64,000 nt of DNA from Schistosoma haematobium (taxonomy: Eukaryota > Platyhelminthes > Trematoda > Strigeidida > Schistosomatidae). The stretch's first letter is position 1; every line of letters starts with the position of its first letter. The position numbers were made by a program, and so were the translations under genes. This document shows, piece after piece, positions 51,651-59,097 of the stretch. The DNA lies in assembly GCF_000699445.3 (NCBI RefSeq), contig NC_067196.1, forward strand, positions 45,599,806 to 45,663,805, in the 5' to 3' direction. Under the pieces are notes generated by a model, which was not told the origin of the DNA, did not search any database, and saw only the letters and a program-made list of their open reading frames with translations.

Positions 51651-54600
51651 GATAGTGGCGTGACAGATGAATCTGAGCTTGCTTTATGATAATCTCAGCC
51701 TATATCGTCCCATAAAGATACCTCTCAAAGGGTGAGCTGTGTAATGGTGTGTAATGTAAACAGTTTTGTTTAACATCTATAAAACCTGACCCCGGAGTCG
51801 AAGATGTTTGACCTCTGTCTGTGTTAGACAATTTTTATCACAAAACGATAGCTCACAACTGATGGAAACAATGAGTGAGTTATGTCAGACATAAAACGTG
51901 TATTTCATATAACCCAATTAGTGTCAACTTAAAACCACGACTTCAGTAGCATGAATACCTTACTCATTTCGTCTACGTTGCGTCCAGACCAACAATTACT
52001 CGTCAACGCTAAGGCGAAATGAAAATAGCAGATAGGTAATTAGTTTGTGACATCGTTGCTGGTTTATTCGTGCATTAAGTGTGAAAATAGGAGGTGATCA
52101 AAACGAAATGTACCCGACTAAGTGTATGCCGAAACAATCAATCTATTCTTGTATTTTAATTTTGTATTTAAAAAAGGTTGTAGATGGTGGGAATTATCAG
52201 GGTGTAAAATGGATGATATGAACATGACTTCCGAAATATCTACACAAACTCTTATTCGGTATTAGTACATCAACTCGTAGTAGCGACATAATAAAACACA
52301 TGGGAAGACCTTTATGATCTCTACCACGAATTACGTAAACTATTAGCAGTGAGTTCGAAATAAAATGAGTACTCTAAATCATATGTATAAAAACTTAGAC
52401 TGGACTCTGTTTGAATAATAGTAATTTCTCAGAAAATTCATTTACTTATTTGAACATATAAATGTTGGTACAAAGGGGCACCGAATACATATGCGCCACA
52501 CAAGTCACTTGATTTGTACGTGGGCTGTGATATTACCCGGGTGCCCAGACCGAAGCAGGTGGCTTTCTTAGGGGACCACACCTGGAGCCTTCGACCCAAA
52601 GATCTGATCCCCAAGGCAGTGGAACAACGTAAGGATATGCAGTCCCATGGTAGCCGGCTACCAGTAATTGGTTCACACACCATCTGTTCCTTCAGGATCC
52701 TGGAGCCCATGTGCGCCATTTGTTTGGAATCAGGGTTTCCCAACTCCTCTAGGTGAATCCCCCGTGTCCACCAACCCGGCCAAAGCGCCGAACATTCAAT
52801 TTTCGTCCTCTCAACTTCGTAAACAACACCCCTGCCGCGAGAAGGCAGTGAGTAGGACTTCCCTGGCAGAGGCCGTATACGCGTCGCCATGTGAGAGCAT
52901 TTTGAGAAGAGCTGACTCTCCCCATTCTCAGGCATACCAGGGTATTTGGGGGCACTTAGAAAGCCGATATTTACCTATGAATTAATAAGGTAGAATTCAT
53001 ATGGAAGTGGTTTATTTTAGACTAGTAAGGTTTAATTTGGCGGATAATGTTTACCTTTTCCAAACAGATTAGTGTCATTTCTGGTAACTGACTTAGTCAC
53101 TAGTCTTTTGAATAAATAGAACCTATAGTGACCAGCTTCAAGGAATAATAGTATATTCTGGTTTGACAGACAAACATAAGCAGCGCAGAACTTCCTTCAA
53201 TGTAAGATGGTTGGAGTTATTGTAAATCATATTAAAATCGCAAAAACTTAATAGGCAGAAAACCAAGAAAAAAATAATAATAGTAGAAAAGCTAGAGGAC
53301 AACAGATGAGATAAAAGCGATAAACAAAGTAAGTGGATCAAAGACTAGATTCGTAACTAGAATAAATTTATTGAGATTACTACGACTGATTCTCAATTGT
53401 GCAATCTATTCTCCAACTACTGATGATAATTACCTTTTGGAAGCAAACGAAGAAGCTTGAACCTCACTAAATGGCTCATACGAATGGACATTGATTTCAG
53501 GGACGAAAGTCTTGCAACATCTAGTTATGTATCAATGTTAAATCGTACCCATACGGAGGTTTGATTATGACATATAACTAGCTAACTATCGACAACTAAA
53601 CATTTGCTAAAAGCAGACATTATATAGTAGATCACCTTAAAATAGTAAATGTGAAGACTATAAAGAACTATTTCTTTCGTTAACTAAACCTTAGAAAAAT
53701 CGGGTTTAATTATGAAGCCAACTAGAACCACCATAGCTTGCTAATTGCACGATCACGATGATAAGCAGAAAAAAGTACCATAAAATACCTAGTCAAAGGA
53801 TTGAAACATACACAAATAATTCACAGATATTCATGCACATATAATTACTTTGGATATTTGTTTGGAAAACAAAAGTCCGATAGTTGTGTTTGTGTCTCGA
53901 AAACATGTTGTGGCAAGTGAACATAGCTGAGTTATTATGTCATTCCTTGGGAGAGACCAAGTATACAAATACACTGTCGACCCACAGGAGGGAAGTGTTT
54001 GGTATGGGAACGATAAGCATCTAACCTTCTGAAAAAAATGTTTAAAAAATATTATATGATTGGTAGTAAAAGTACGTGGTAAATATAGCATTGTCAACTA
54101 GCTTAATTTTTATTCCTACTTAATGAGCTTTTAGTAAATCTACTTGAACCAATAAAACAATGTTGAATTTGTATTTTAGCACTCTTTTAGAACAATATTT
54201 CACAAAGTAGTATCTTCTAAATTGTACTTTATTTCCAAAAAAATGCGTACTATTAGCCATAAAACCGTGGTAATTACTTGCTAGATTAATTGGATTTGGG
54301 TTTGTCTTATGTTCGGTCAGAGACTGAAACATTAAAATTACACAACACACACTTTTTTACAATATACCCTTCTTATCAACTGCTCTTGAGATGATCACTT
54401 TACATAAAGCTTGTCCATTATCAAAAACTGGAATTTTAAAAGCTTAAAATAAGGGATGATGATATTATTAGCTACCTGTTCACGCTATAAATTAGTTACT
54501 CATCTATATGAGATAAATTGTTTTTCATTAATAGAGTGGTTACACACAACTACATGTCATCAGAGAATAGACTAAACAGACTATATTTACCACTGATATA

Positions 54601-56447
54601 AGAATATATGCACTCGGTAAATCGATGTTTGCACAACACAAGTATTACACCCTCAAACTTTTGTTAATTGCCAACTTACTCCCACTAGCATTACTAGCTA
54701 TATCGGGCATCAGAACTCTAACACAAGCAACATAAATATGTCAGGTAAAGACAAAACTTTAATTACTAGGCTTTAACTAATATCTATTTGAACCACATTC
54801 AAACGCGTTACAATCTCTAAAGGTATAAACACCTAAATAAACTAGTTCAGCAACGAATGAAGTAATCGAATGGTTTTTCCGAAAATTTACTTTGAAAGGT
54901 AATATTCGCATCGATAAGTCCAAGTTGAGTTGATGGATAGAAAATCATGGTAAGCTATACGAATTCTAATATACAGTCCACGAAATGATAAAATTTTAGG
55001 GAAACGGGCTGGTTATTAAGGCTGCTATTAGCACCACCCATTACCTACTTTTGGGTTCCTAAATGACTGCTTCTATCCATGTTTTATGTCGAAAAATTGA
55101 GAATGGAGAGAACTTGTACCAACGAAAACCCGAATCCATAAAATATGAAACAATTAGTGAAATAAACCCATTCTATAAACAATTAAGTTGATAACCTTTA
55201 ATAACTGTGATGTTGTTGATAGTACAAGTCCAAACTATGAGCTTGAAGTTACTTGGTAATTTTTGTCTTTTGATTTTACTTACTGTCCCTATAATATACT
55301 TATTTTTATTTTTACACTAATGATGTCAATTTTCTCCTTATTTCTTATCAGATTTTTCTTTCTGTATGTTGACATGGTGTAGCAACTTAAACTGAAAGTC
55401 ATCCCAGACCTGAATGACTCTAATGTATTATTTATAGATATATGTAATAATATTTAGACAAGCTTTCCATTACTTGGTAACCATGTACACATCAATGTAT
55501 CTGGTTATTAGTTATAATTAATTAATAGATGGAGTCACCCGTGTTCGTCTATAAATCAGTAATAATCATCGTTTAATAAGCTGTATTAAAATGGACGATC
55601 AATAAAGCGATTATCACAGAAGGTAAGCGGATCGACTCCATTACAGTTCTTTGTACAAGTGAAATAACCTTCGTAACTAGTACCTAAGAGGATATTCTGG
55701 AAATTTCAACCTCGGGTCGATCCCAATTAACTTAATGAGTATTAGATAACAAATCGTGTGTAGAACAAAGGATAGGAAACGTCGACGAGAATACAGTGAA
55801 GTGATAACTAACCTGTGTGAATATCACTAGCATCTGGTCTGAGCCATGTCGGTAGATGCAGGCTACTCGGTTGGGGTCCGCGTGACTTTTGTAACCGATG
55901 GTTGTAGACTCTGTGACATGGCTCAGAATCGATCACAATGGCGTAGGTGTATACACTCCCTGTCTTCCCTTAAACTAAGAGATTAAAGTCACTTCATATC
56001 TCTCTTTCAACGAATTAATTCTTTCTTCCTGTACTACATCCTCATACGCAGTCTTCCTTTTATATATTACCACCATTGACCTAACCACTCCTATGAATCC
56101 GGTGTTCATCTTGTTGTGCTAATGAGGTATGGCAACTTGGACCGATGCATATATTTGCCTGGTCCTACGTTGTAGCTGACTGACTGTGTGAATATATTTC
56201 ATATACATAAGATGGTACATGAAAAACAAAGTACTTTTAATTACCGGAACTGGGTAGTGCTGGTATCTGACGTTTTGTGGAGTATATTGTAGGCAGTTCT
56301 CCTTTAAAGAATCATGGTCCAAAGTGCTAGTAGTTGAAGATATACTAGATGTTTTGGACGATGGTTCTGAAATTACTGTAGGAAGCAGCTCTCGCTCAAT
56401 GTTGAAAGGTGTAGGATTATCACTAACTGGAGGAGTCCACATGAGTT
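31389..56447 (-). CDS. Dicer: Dicer endoribonuclease, split gene (C-terminal two-thirds)
   Basis: Dicer cuts long dsRNA and pre-miRNA hairpins into 21-25 nt RNAs and loads them into Argonaute complexes, mainly in the cytoplasm. Joining the exons listed below gives one frame with platform, PAZ, connector helix (VHPLSSWIWFQVSLIPTILY), RNase IIIa and RNase IIIb in the metazoan order. Every internal junction has GT/AG borders and matching phase: 50955/44586 rebuild GAT, 43424/40483 are phase 0, 40059/38130 rebuild AGG, 38051/33391 rebuild GGT, 33219/31759 are phase 0. Introns are 1.5-6.4 kb and full of retroelements. Helicase and DUF283 were not recognised in the window and probably lie upstream. 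No C-terminal dsRNA-binding domain was found. The gene identity is sure; both ends are not. Confidence 0.9.
31574..31759 (-). CDS. Dicer: Dicer exon: RNase IIIb, second half
   Basis: An acceptor AATTTTAG precedes a phase-0 frame that reads KVLADVFESILGAIFVDSDG. The D and E of ADVFES are the second pair of metal ligands of RNase IIIb (DIFES in vertebrates). The helix QVVSSIIHRFLG follows. The donor is uncertain: TGG|GTATCT at 31574 (used here, phase 0), A|GTACGT at 31612 or G|GTAAAA at 31624. Confidence 0.85.
32310..32370 (-). ncRNA. Hammerhead relic of an Sm-alpha-like SINE
   Basis: The minus strand reads CTGAAAAGTCCCAAATATGAC then GAAACTCTCGTTC and ATTCCACTGC. The core G after CTGAN is A, so it should be inactive. 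The tRNA-like part is not recognisable. Confidence 0.55.
32601..32943. repeat. Long foldback: 154-bp inverted arms in a Dicer intron
   Basis: The arms 32601-32754 and 32790-32943 are reverse complements with few mismatches and are separated by 35 bases. The arms include a TAAGAAGAGACAAGGATAAT block. No ORF or target-site duplication was identified. It lies in the intron between 33219 and 31759. Confidence 0.9.
33219..33391 (-). CDS. Dicer: Dicer exon: RNase IIIb, middle part
   Basis: Acceptor TCTCTTCCAG before 33391, donor GAG|GTAGAC after 33219. 173 bases; the first two complete a Gly codon. The frame reads ALTTARSTVVSNINLANVVV and IHPFIDF, equivalent to the LRSALVNN and FASLAV segments after the RNase IIIb signature in other Dicers. 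Confidence 0.85.
33690..34440 (-). mobile_element. RTE family A RT fragment, decayed
   Basis: The minus frame 34145-33882 reads FDSLNRVVLWNCRLEKNVLEKFINI and LKALYTSTSVRMRKYNHFSS, matching RT of the element at 1-1500. Flanking pieces (QGQTGFRSVFRY near 34235) extend it in both directions with stops. It is inside a Dicer intron in the sense orientation. Confidence 0.75.
34978..35060 (+). repeat. Fragment of the non-autonomous RTE 5' block
   Basis: Reads CCTGGTATGGCCGAGAGTGG and then CGAAATGCTCTCACACGGCC, matching the start of the element at 47190-47700 (plus orientation). It is fused to the truncated 3' side of the RTE-B element on the opposite strand. Confidence 0.6.
35060..37880 (-). mobile_element. 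RTE family B element, 5' complete, 3' truncated
   Basis: Minus strand from about 37880: a 5' UTR with GACCGTTGTTGCTACCTTGA, then an endonuclease domain (about 37145-36000) with GAFNVRTLCQIGQQAPFA, then VGIALSMRAEQALLE, VVSAYAPTECSSDEVKDEFY, VAGDFNAQIGNLNQTE and TQIDHIATSHRWRGSVQDCR. RT follows in two open pieces, 35989-35174 and 35259-34879: RAAGPNGLAPEVFKDGG, SSGVRQGCPLSPFLFNFIID and the catalytic box EYADDIVLF are intact. The RT frame ends at about 35060 after YLGSLISPNG, so the thumb, C-terminus and 3' UTR are missing. At least two in-frame stops occur in the endonuclease part. Confidence 0.85.
38051..38130 (-). CDS. Dicer: Dicer exon: RNase IIIb signature
   Basis: An 80-base exon, acceptor ATCAAAG and donor CCAG|GTTAGC. 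The first base completes AGG, giving RLEFLGDSILGHIISNYLF. The E and D of LEFLGDSI are the first pair of metal ligands. Where most Dicers have ILDYLI this one has ILGHII, an Asp-to-Gly change outside the catalytic set. The last base starts a Gly codon finished at 33391. Confidence 0.9.
40059..40483 (-). CDS. Dicer: Dicer exon: end of RNase IIIa, start of RNase IIIb
   Basis: Acceptor CCTTTATAG, donor CAAAG|GTACGA. 425 bases in phase 0. It reads LTDKSLADMIEALIGCFLL, where D and E of ADMIEA are the second metal-ligand pair of RNase IIIa. The inter-domain linker follows, and then EKLGYGFKKIELLAEAVTHQ opens RNase IIIb. The exon ends two bases into the Arg codon of RLEFLGD. Confidence 0.92.
40681..40908 (-). 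other. Unassigned 75-codon ORF in a Dicer intron
   Basis: Contains charged, non-AT-driven wording (IIHECIFDYPSNFEYMDTW) that looks like a retroelement or gene fragment, but I do not recognise it. No splice context links it to Dicer phase. Confidence 0.25.
41130..41141. repeat. Target-site duplication, left
   Basis: CATATCATAATT, repeated exactly at 41666-41677 on the other side of the Sm-alpha inverted dimer. Confidence 0.8.
41165..41216 (-). ncRNA. Hammerhead ribozyme (Sm-alpha), cleavage site mutated
   Basis: Core CTGACGA at 41210-41204, stem II GTCC/GGAT, GAAA, then CGCGCGGC where GTC is expected. The U of the NUH cleavage triplet is G, so cleavage is not expected. Stem I CCAG/CTGG is perfect. 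Sense to Dicer. Confidence 0.75.
41467..41512 (+). ncRNA. Hammerhead ribozyme (Sm-alpha), core intact
   Basis: Core CTGACGA at 41470-41476, stem II GTCC (41477-41480) and GGAC (41487-41490), GAAA, stem III CGC/GCG, cleavage triplet GTC ending at 41502, then CTGGATTCCACTGC. All core bases are present. Stem I has one mismatch because the 5' side is CAAG rather than CCAG. Antisense to Dicer. Confidence 0.8.
41666..41677. repeat. Target-site duplication, right
   Basis: CATATCATAATT, an exact copy of 41130-41141. Confidence 0.8.
43424..44586 (-). CDS. Dicer: Dicer exon: PAZ, connector and most of RNase IIIa
   Basis: A 1163-base exon, acceptor CATTTTAG, donor GAG|GTTAGT. The first part (DYTIDYEALNALLEWS) continues the platform. 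PAZ wording includes WRIRLSQIPEDNWVGLVVKP and SDYYRIKYQQM. After a linker, ACLVHPLSSWIWFQVSLIPT is the Dicer connector. RNase IIIa follows: LERLEFYGDSFLHFISTL with the first metal-ligand pair (E and D of LEFYGD), then GCLSSKRGSLVSNAHLCDIA and HFLPPCYSVASE. The stretch between that PPCY and the DKSLAD of the next exon is only about 20 residues, whereas vertebrate Dicers carry well over 100 there. Confidence 0.95.
44826..44967. repeat. Short foldback with 36-bp arms around a Penelope-type hammerhead
   Basis: The arms 44826-44861 and 44932-44967 are near-perfect inverted copies (CATTATATGTGAAAATTATA against its complement) around a 70-base centre holding the motif below. It is in the Dicer intron 50955-44586. 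Confidence 0.75.
44880..44925 (-). ncRNA. Hammerhead-like motif of Penelope-element type
   Basis: Minus strand: CTGAAGA at 44920-44914, one extra A, stem II GTCCAG (44912-44907) and CTGGAC (44897-44892), GAAA at 44891-44888 region, then CGTTGG. This is the minimal hammerhead wording seen in terminal repeats of Penelope-like elements. The extra A before stem II makes activity doubtful. Sense to Dicer. Confidence 0.6.
45570..45615 (-). ncRNA. Hammerhead-like motif, second Penelope-type copy
   Basis: Minus strand: core CTGATGA at 45611-45605, a stem II region with CTTA/TAAG pairing, GAAA at 45584-45581, TGTC, then AGGAAACC. Stem I TTCT/AGGAA pairs with one wobble. The order of core elements is right, but stem II is imperfect. 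Sense to Dicer. Confidence 0.45.
46955..47130 (-). mobile_element. RTE family B RT C-terminal fragment
   Basis: The minus frame reads VKIGWKKASSGQTKMWHQSM, SLTIELSHVGRYRIHG and then RDS, the near-terminal segment of RTE-B RT. Only about 60 codons remain. Confidence 0.7.
47190..47700 (+). mobile_element. Non-autonomous RTE derivative (about 510 bp), copy 1
   Basis: Begins near GGTACGGCTGAGGGTGAGG, carries a GC-richer 400-base body that I know only as RTE 5'-UTR-like sequence, and ends with the RTE 3' tail TTGTACCAACATTTATGCG and AAATAAATAAATAAATAAAC. No RT or endonuclease is encoded. A 150-codon frame is open at 47245-47697 but has no known motif. It is about 98% identical by eye to 52435-52965 in inverted orientation. 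Confidence 0.75.
48150..48310 (+). mobile_element. tRNA-like SINE with degraded hammerhead
   Basis: An A-box-like CTGGCTCAGTGGTTTAGAGG at 48159-48178. The B-box is deleted. A ribozyme relic (CTGAGGGGTGCC, then GAAACGATGGCC) has two core changes. The tail TCTAACATTGGTCGTTTTATG is like that of the copy at 7590-7800. Confidence 0.6.
48655..49137. mobile_element. Ribozyme SINE inverted dimer (second SINE family)
   Basis: The minus unit carries a tRNA-like region with a B-box-like GGGCTCGAGTCCC (48754-48766) and a hammerhead relic at about 48735-48680 (CTGAGGG: the final core A is G). The plus unit begins in a hammerhead at 49005. Arms 48952-49011 and 49077-49137 are inverted copies, about 85% identical by eye, with the plus hammerhead in the loop. 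The architecture equals that of the Sm-alpha dimer at 41 kb but from another SINE family. Confidence 0.7.
49005..49056 (+). ncRNA. Hammerhead ribozyme in SINE loop, stem III weakened
   Basis: Core CTGAGGA at 49014-49020, stem II GTCC/GGAC closing CTGACCA, GAAA, then CAGCCATC. Compared with the 7.7-kb copy (CGGCCGTC) two G-to-A changes break stem III pairs. The cleavage triplet would be ATC. Confidence 0.65.
49435..49945 (+). mobile_element. RTE family B RT C-terminus and 3' UTR fragment
   Basis: Plus strand: a VFLHQLRWLGHVSRVPNRL-like segment around 49470-49530, the GGCGGCCAAACTAAAAC motif, then a UTR ending TATGTTGTGTATGACTGA. 5'-truncated and decayed. Antisense within the Dicer intron 50955-44586. 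Confidence 0.7.
50955..51291 (-). CDS. Dicer: Dicer exon: platform region before PAZ
   Basis: A 337-base exon, acceptor CCAATAG, donor CCAG|GTAAAC. It starts in phase 0 and ends one base into the Asp codon completed at 44586. The frame reads RIPIYLTRGMARSRVRLTG, then LNKKELECVESAHHVIAELI, equivalent to the FPVYTRSGEV segment and following helix ahead of PAZ in metazoan Dicers. SLRVVLFDRFGDLSFNPEKA precedes VTLIRL. An inverted pair of near-identical RTE derivatives flanks this exon (52435-52965 and 47190-47700). Confidence 0.85.
51592..51648. repeat. (TA)n microsatellite
   Basis: About 28 uninterrupted TA units in the intron just upstream of the platform exon. Confidence 0.95.
52435..52965 (-). 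mobile_element. Non-autonomous RTE derivative (about 530 bp), copy 2
   Basis: Minus strand from about 52965: CCCTGGTATGCCTGAGAATG, the same body as copy 1 and the 3' tail TTGTACCAACATTTATATG then TTCAAATAAGTAAATG. A frame of 165 codons is open (52935-52438), four or five residues different from the frame in copy 1. No enzyme domain. Sense to Dicer. Confidence 0.75.
52966..55834. other. Intronic or intergenic, no gene recognised
   Basis: AT-rich. A minus ORF at 54350-54120 is preceded by a TTTCAG but lacks a good donor and a recognised domain, so I do not call it an exon. Confidence 0.5.
55835..56190 (+). mobile_element. RTE family B 3' end fragment
   Basis: Plus strand: GGTCTGAGCCATGTCGGTAG, ATGGCTCAGAATCGATCACA, then a UTR ending GTTGTAGCTGACTGA. 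It matches 5990-6395. 5'-truncated. Its 3' edge is about 55 bases from the candidate Dicer exon at 56245. Confidence 0.75.
56245..56447 (-). CDS. Dicer: Candidate Dicer exon upstream of the platform exon
   Basis: Acceptor TTTGAATAG, donor CCG|GTAATT, 203 bases. The frame ends in phase 0, as the next exon (51291) needs. It encodes a Ser/Thr-rich linker (LPTVISEPSSKTSSISSTTS) ending YTPQNVRYQHYPVP. Position, strand and phase fit Dicer; the sequence itself has no diagnostic motif. Confidence 0.5.
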
Positions 56448-57170
56448 CTATTCAAATGGAAATAGTGAAACTTGGAGGCCGTTTTTTTACAATAACTGAT
56501 TGGATTAATCTTGTTTACGAACACCGAACCTTTTGTTATTCAGTCAAAACGTCGTGACTCCCAGATCTGAAAATTAATGAATTTAGTTAATCGGTATTCA
56601 TAAAACAAGTTGTCAACTGATTCCTAGAGGATGAATGGTATGTATTAGCTTTAGTCCTTGAACTAGGCACAAACGTAATCCATTAGCTTTAATTTGTGGA
56701 TTATAGGAACTTTGACGAATGCCCAATGTCCATGTGCTCTTAATGATATTTGTGACTTCAAATAAGTCAGTAGTACAAAATGACAAACAAAGACGGAAAG
56801 CAAAGGTCTCTACAAACTGAGTCAATCTCATAGGTGGTGACCTGAATGGTGATTAGATCCATGCAGTTTTCCTTCGCCGTGGACACTGACGTGTTCTAAA
56901 ATCAGTAATGATAGTAACAGTTACTTATCCCGAACTTTGAAGTTAAAGCTACTTTTATTACAAACCACTACAGTGAGAAAGTCATATTCGCGTGTCTATC
57001 TACAAATCGCCATTTTCACAGGTCATTAAGTTATAATATTTGGATATATATACATGCATAAATATAGATGTACATATTTATTTGTACCAAGGGAAATCTG
57101 CTATCTACTAAAGAATACTCATGAGACAAACAGATGAAATGATAAAGACCATGATTCTGAAGGTCACAGC

Positions 57171-57292
57171 TGTAGCGGTAAATAAATCCTCAAAATAAAT
57201 AGCTCTGTAAGTTTTCGGCATTGGATGCTGGCCACATTGGTTTTAATGGACTTACTTAGCTGAAGGCGCTCGATCATGCATCCACACCAGAT
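57171..57292 (+). repeat. Partial LTR (first 122 bases) upstream of a full LTR
   Basis: Begins TGTAGCGGTAAATAAATCC and copies the first part of the LTR at 57293-57612 with a few differences. It stops at CCACACCAGAT, where the full LTR begins. Confidence 0.85.
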
Positions 57293-57612
57293 TGTAGCGG
57301 CAAATAAATCCCCAAAATAAATAGCCCTGTAAGTTTTCGACATTGGATGCTGACCATATGTTTTAGTGGACTCATCTAGCTGAAGGCGCTCGGTCAGGCA
57401 TCCGCACCAGATCACGTGTGGTAACGCCGTGCTCAACATCTACCGCAATCGCTAGCCAGATTAGATCAGAGAATTCCGATATATTGGTAATCGCCAAATA
57501 CACTCTTCCGATCTCCTCGACTCTGTCTTTTGATTACTCTGAGTGGGAATGAATTATATTAGGTGTTACTGGTAGAAGCGTTGTCAAGCACTGAATACCT
57601 GTGTCATCTTCA
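57293..57612 (+). repeat. 5' LTR of Gypsy-like element 1 (plus copy)
   Basis: 320 bases, TGTAGCGG...CTTCA, matching 20982-21299, 13905-14625 and 63784-64000. One base separates it from the primer-binding site. Confidence 0.88.
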
Positions 57613-57613
57613 T

Positions 57614-57631
57614 TGGTGAGCCCGACGTGAT
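57614..57631 (+). promoter_or_regulatory. Primer-binding site, tRNA-Trp type
   Basis: TGGTGAGCCCGACGTGAT, identical to the site at 20980-20963 on the other strand. Confidence 0.75.
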
Positions 57632-57789
57632 CTGGTACACTTAATTGCAACTGTGAGTCCGTTCTTTTTTGGGATTTATATATACTATTACCTTATTTAT
57701 TATTTTTTTTATACATTGTGATATTTTTTCCTCGTGTTTTAAGATATCTACATATTAGTCCCTCGTATTCTCGTACCTAATATTCCCCT

Positions 57790-58398
57790 ATGACCGAACA
57801 GACTCTTAAAGTATTTAAGATTAAAACCATGTCCCCACCCTCGTTCCAACTCATACCTTTCTGGCCCGACAATATCGAAGCCTGGTTCTGTTACGCAGAA
57901 GCCGACTTCCACGAGCACGACGTGAACGACACACGTGCAAAATTCCTCGCAGTAGTCAAGGCATTACCGCGCGAATTCAACAGGTACGTAACACCTAGTG
58001 TGTTTACTAGTGATGTTTCTGAACCTTACGAAACCTTAAAACGTTCGATTCTTAAACGAGGAGACCTAACCGATCGACAAAGGTTAGATCAACTCTTTAA
58101 TGACATGGACCTGCAGCACGGTTCTGCGACGGATATGTTGCAAAGAATGAGAGAGGTTATAGGCCCAGGAACTTTCGACGAAGGTTTATTCAAACAACAC
58201 TTCTTGTCTAAACTTCCCCTACAGGTGCAAGCGGTTCTGGTCTCGTTCCAGAACAACGCCTTAGACGAACTGGCTGCATCTGCCGATCGTATTTTAGAAA
58301 TTACGAAATCTACGACCGAGGTATTTTCAGACAAAGAAAAGCCTCAAACGACTCAGAATGACATAACCAAATTGTCATACACTCACGCGTTATCTTAA
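57790..58398 (+). CDS. Gag-like protein of Gypsy-like element 1
   Basis: A frame of 202 codons. The likely functional start is the second ATG at 57829 (MSPPSFQLIPFWPDNIEAWF); the first ATG adds 13 residues. The capsid-like region includes WFCYAEADFHEHDV, AKFLAVVKALPREF and QLFNDMDLQHGSATDMLQRM, then FLSKLPLQVQAVL, all typical of this Gypsy lineage. The TAA at the end separates it from the nucleocapsid segment that follows in another frame. The other copy on the minus strand has lost most of this gene. Confidence 0.85.
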   Translation: MTEQTLKVFKIKTMSPPSFQLIPFWPDNIEAWFCYAEADFHEHDVNDTRAKFLAVVKALPREFNRYVTPSVFTSDVSEPYETLKRSILKRGDLTDRQRLDQLFNDMDLQHGSATDMLQRMREVIGPGTFDEGLFKQHFLSKLPLQVQAVLVSFQNNALDELAASADRILEITKSTTEVFSDKEKPQTTQNDITKLSYTHALS

Positions 58399-58629
58399 TC
58401 TTCGTACCAACCGTAAGAGATCGCGCACCCCACGTAGAAGCATTTCACGTAAGCGATCTGTCTCTAGACCACGAGAGACGGATAACCACGACTGGTGCTG
58501 GTATCATAACCAGTATAGAAAGTCTTCCAGAAATTGCAGAAAACCCTTCAATTTTCCCAACTCAAAACCGACCGACACGAAAAACAACTCGGGAAACTTC
58601 CAAGCCGGCACGCGATCACGGCGACCGTA
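58399..58629 (+). pseudogene. Nucleocapsid segment of Gypsy-like element 1
   Basis: An open plus frame rich in Arg/Ser (TPRRSISRKRSVSRPRE) followed by CWYHNQYRKSSRNCRKPF, a non-standard Cys/His knuckle (CX2HX9C). It ends at a TAG near 58629. In an intact element it would be fused to gag. Confidence 0.65.
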
Positions 58630-58665
58630 GCCGGCAAACATAGCCGTCTTTTATGAGTCACAGAT

Positions 58666-59097
58666 GTGATAATGAAAGTTCGCTCCCTCGTCGATACTGG
58701 CGCAGAAGTTAGCATTATTCCAGGGAATCCTAACGACCAGCTTCATGAATCGGTTTTAAACCTACAGGCAGCAAACGGAAAGCCTATCGCTACATATGGT
58801 AAAAGGTACGTTTACCTTAACGTAGGTTTACGCAAATCCATTCACTGGATCTTTGTTGTTGCAGGTGTTTCTATGCCAATCATTGGTATAGACCTCGTAC
58901 AACACCACAATCTAATCATCGATACGCGCAAACGGAGGCTAGTAGACGGAAACACTAATTTATCTGTTTGCTTAACCTCTTTTTCTAGTTGCAGATTATC
59001 TCCCGTCACCATTAGGCACACGATAGACCCATCCTATAAACCATTACTCGATACGTATTCTGGGAGATACCAACCGCAAACAAAATTTCGTGCGTAA
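58666..59097 (+). CDS. Retropepsin-like aspartic protease, Gypsy-like element 1
   Basis: Catalytic VDTGAEVSIIPG at about residues 9-20, second signature VSMPIIGIDLVQHHN. The translation is identical to 20541-20110, so the copies are recent relatives. Stop and frame changes on both sides prevent a continuous polyprotein. Confidence 0.8.
   Translation: MIMKVRSLVDTGAEVSIIPGNPNDQLHESVLNLQAANGKPIATYGKRYVYLNVGLRKSIHWIFVVAGVSMPIIGIDLVQHHNLIIDTRKRRLVDGNTNLSVCLTSFSSCRLSPVTIRHTIDPSYKPLLDTYSGRYQPQTKFRA

Noticed and set aside
54120..54350. Possible Dicer exon with a TTTCAG acceptor (minus strand)
   Set aside because: No convincing donor and no recognisable Dicer wording. It would have to fit between two exons already in matching phase.
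56613..56831. 72-codon minus-strand ORF near the Dicer candidate exon, starting SPPMRLTQF upstream
   Set aside because: The PPM wording recalls the end of DUF283, but the rest does not align and no good donor is present. Too weak to call.
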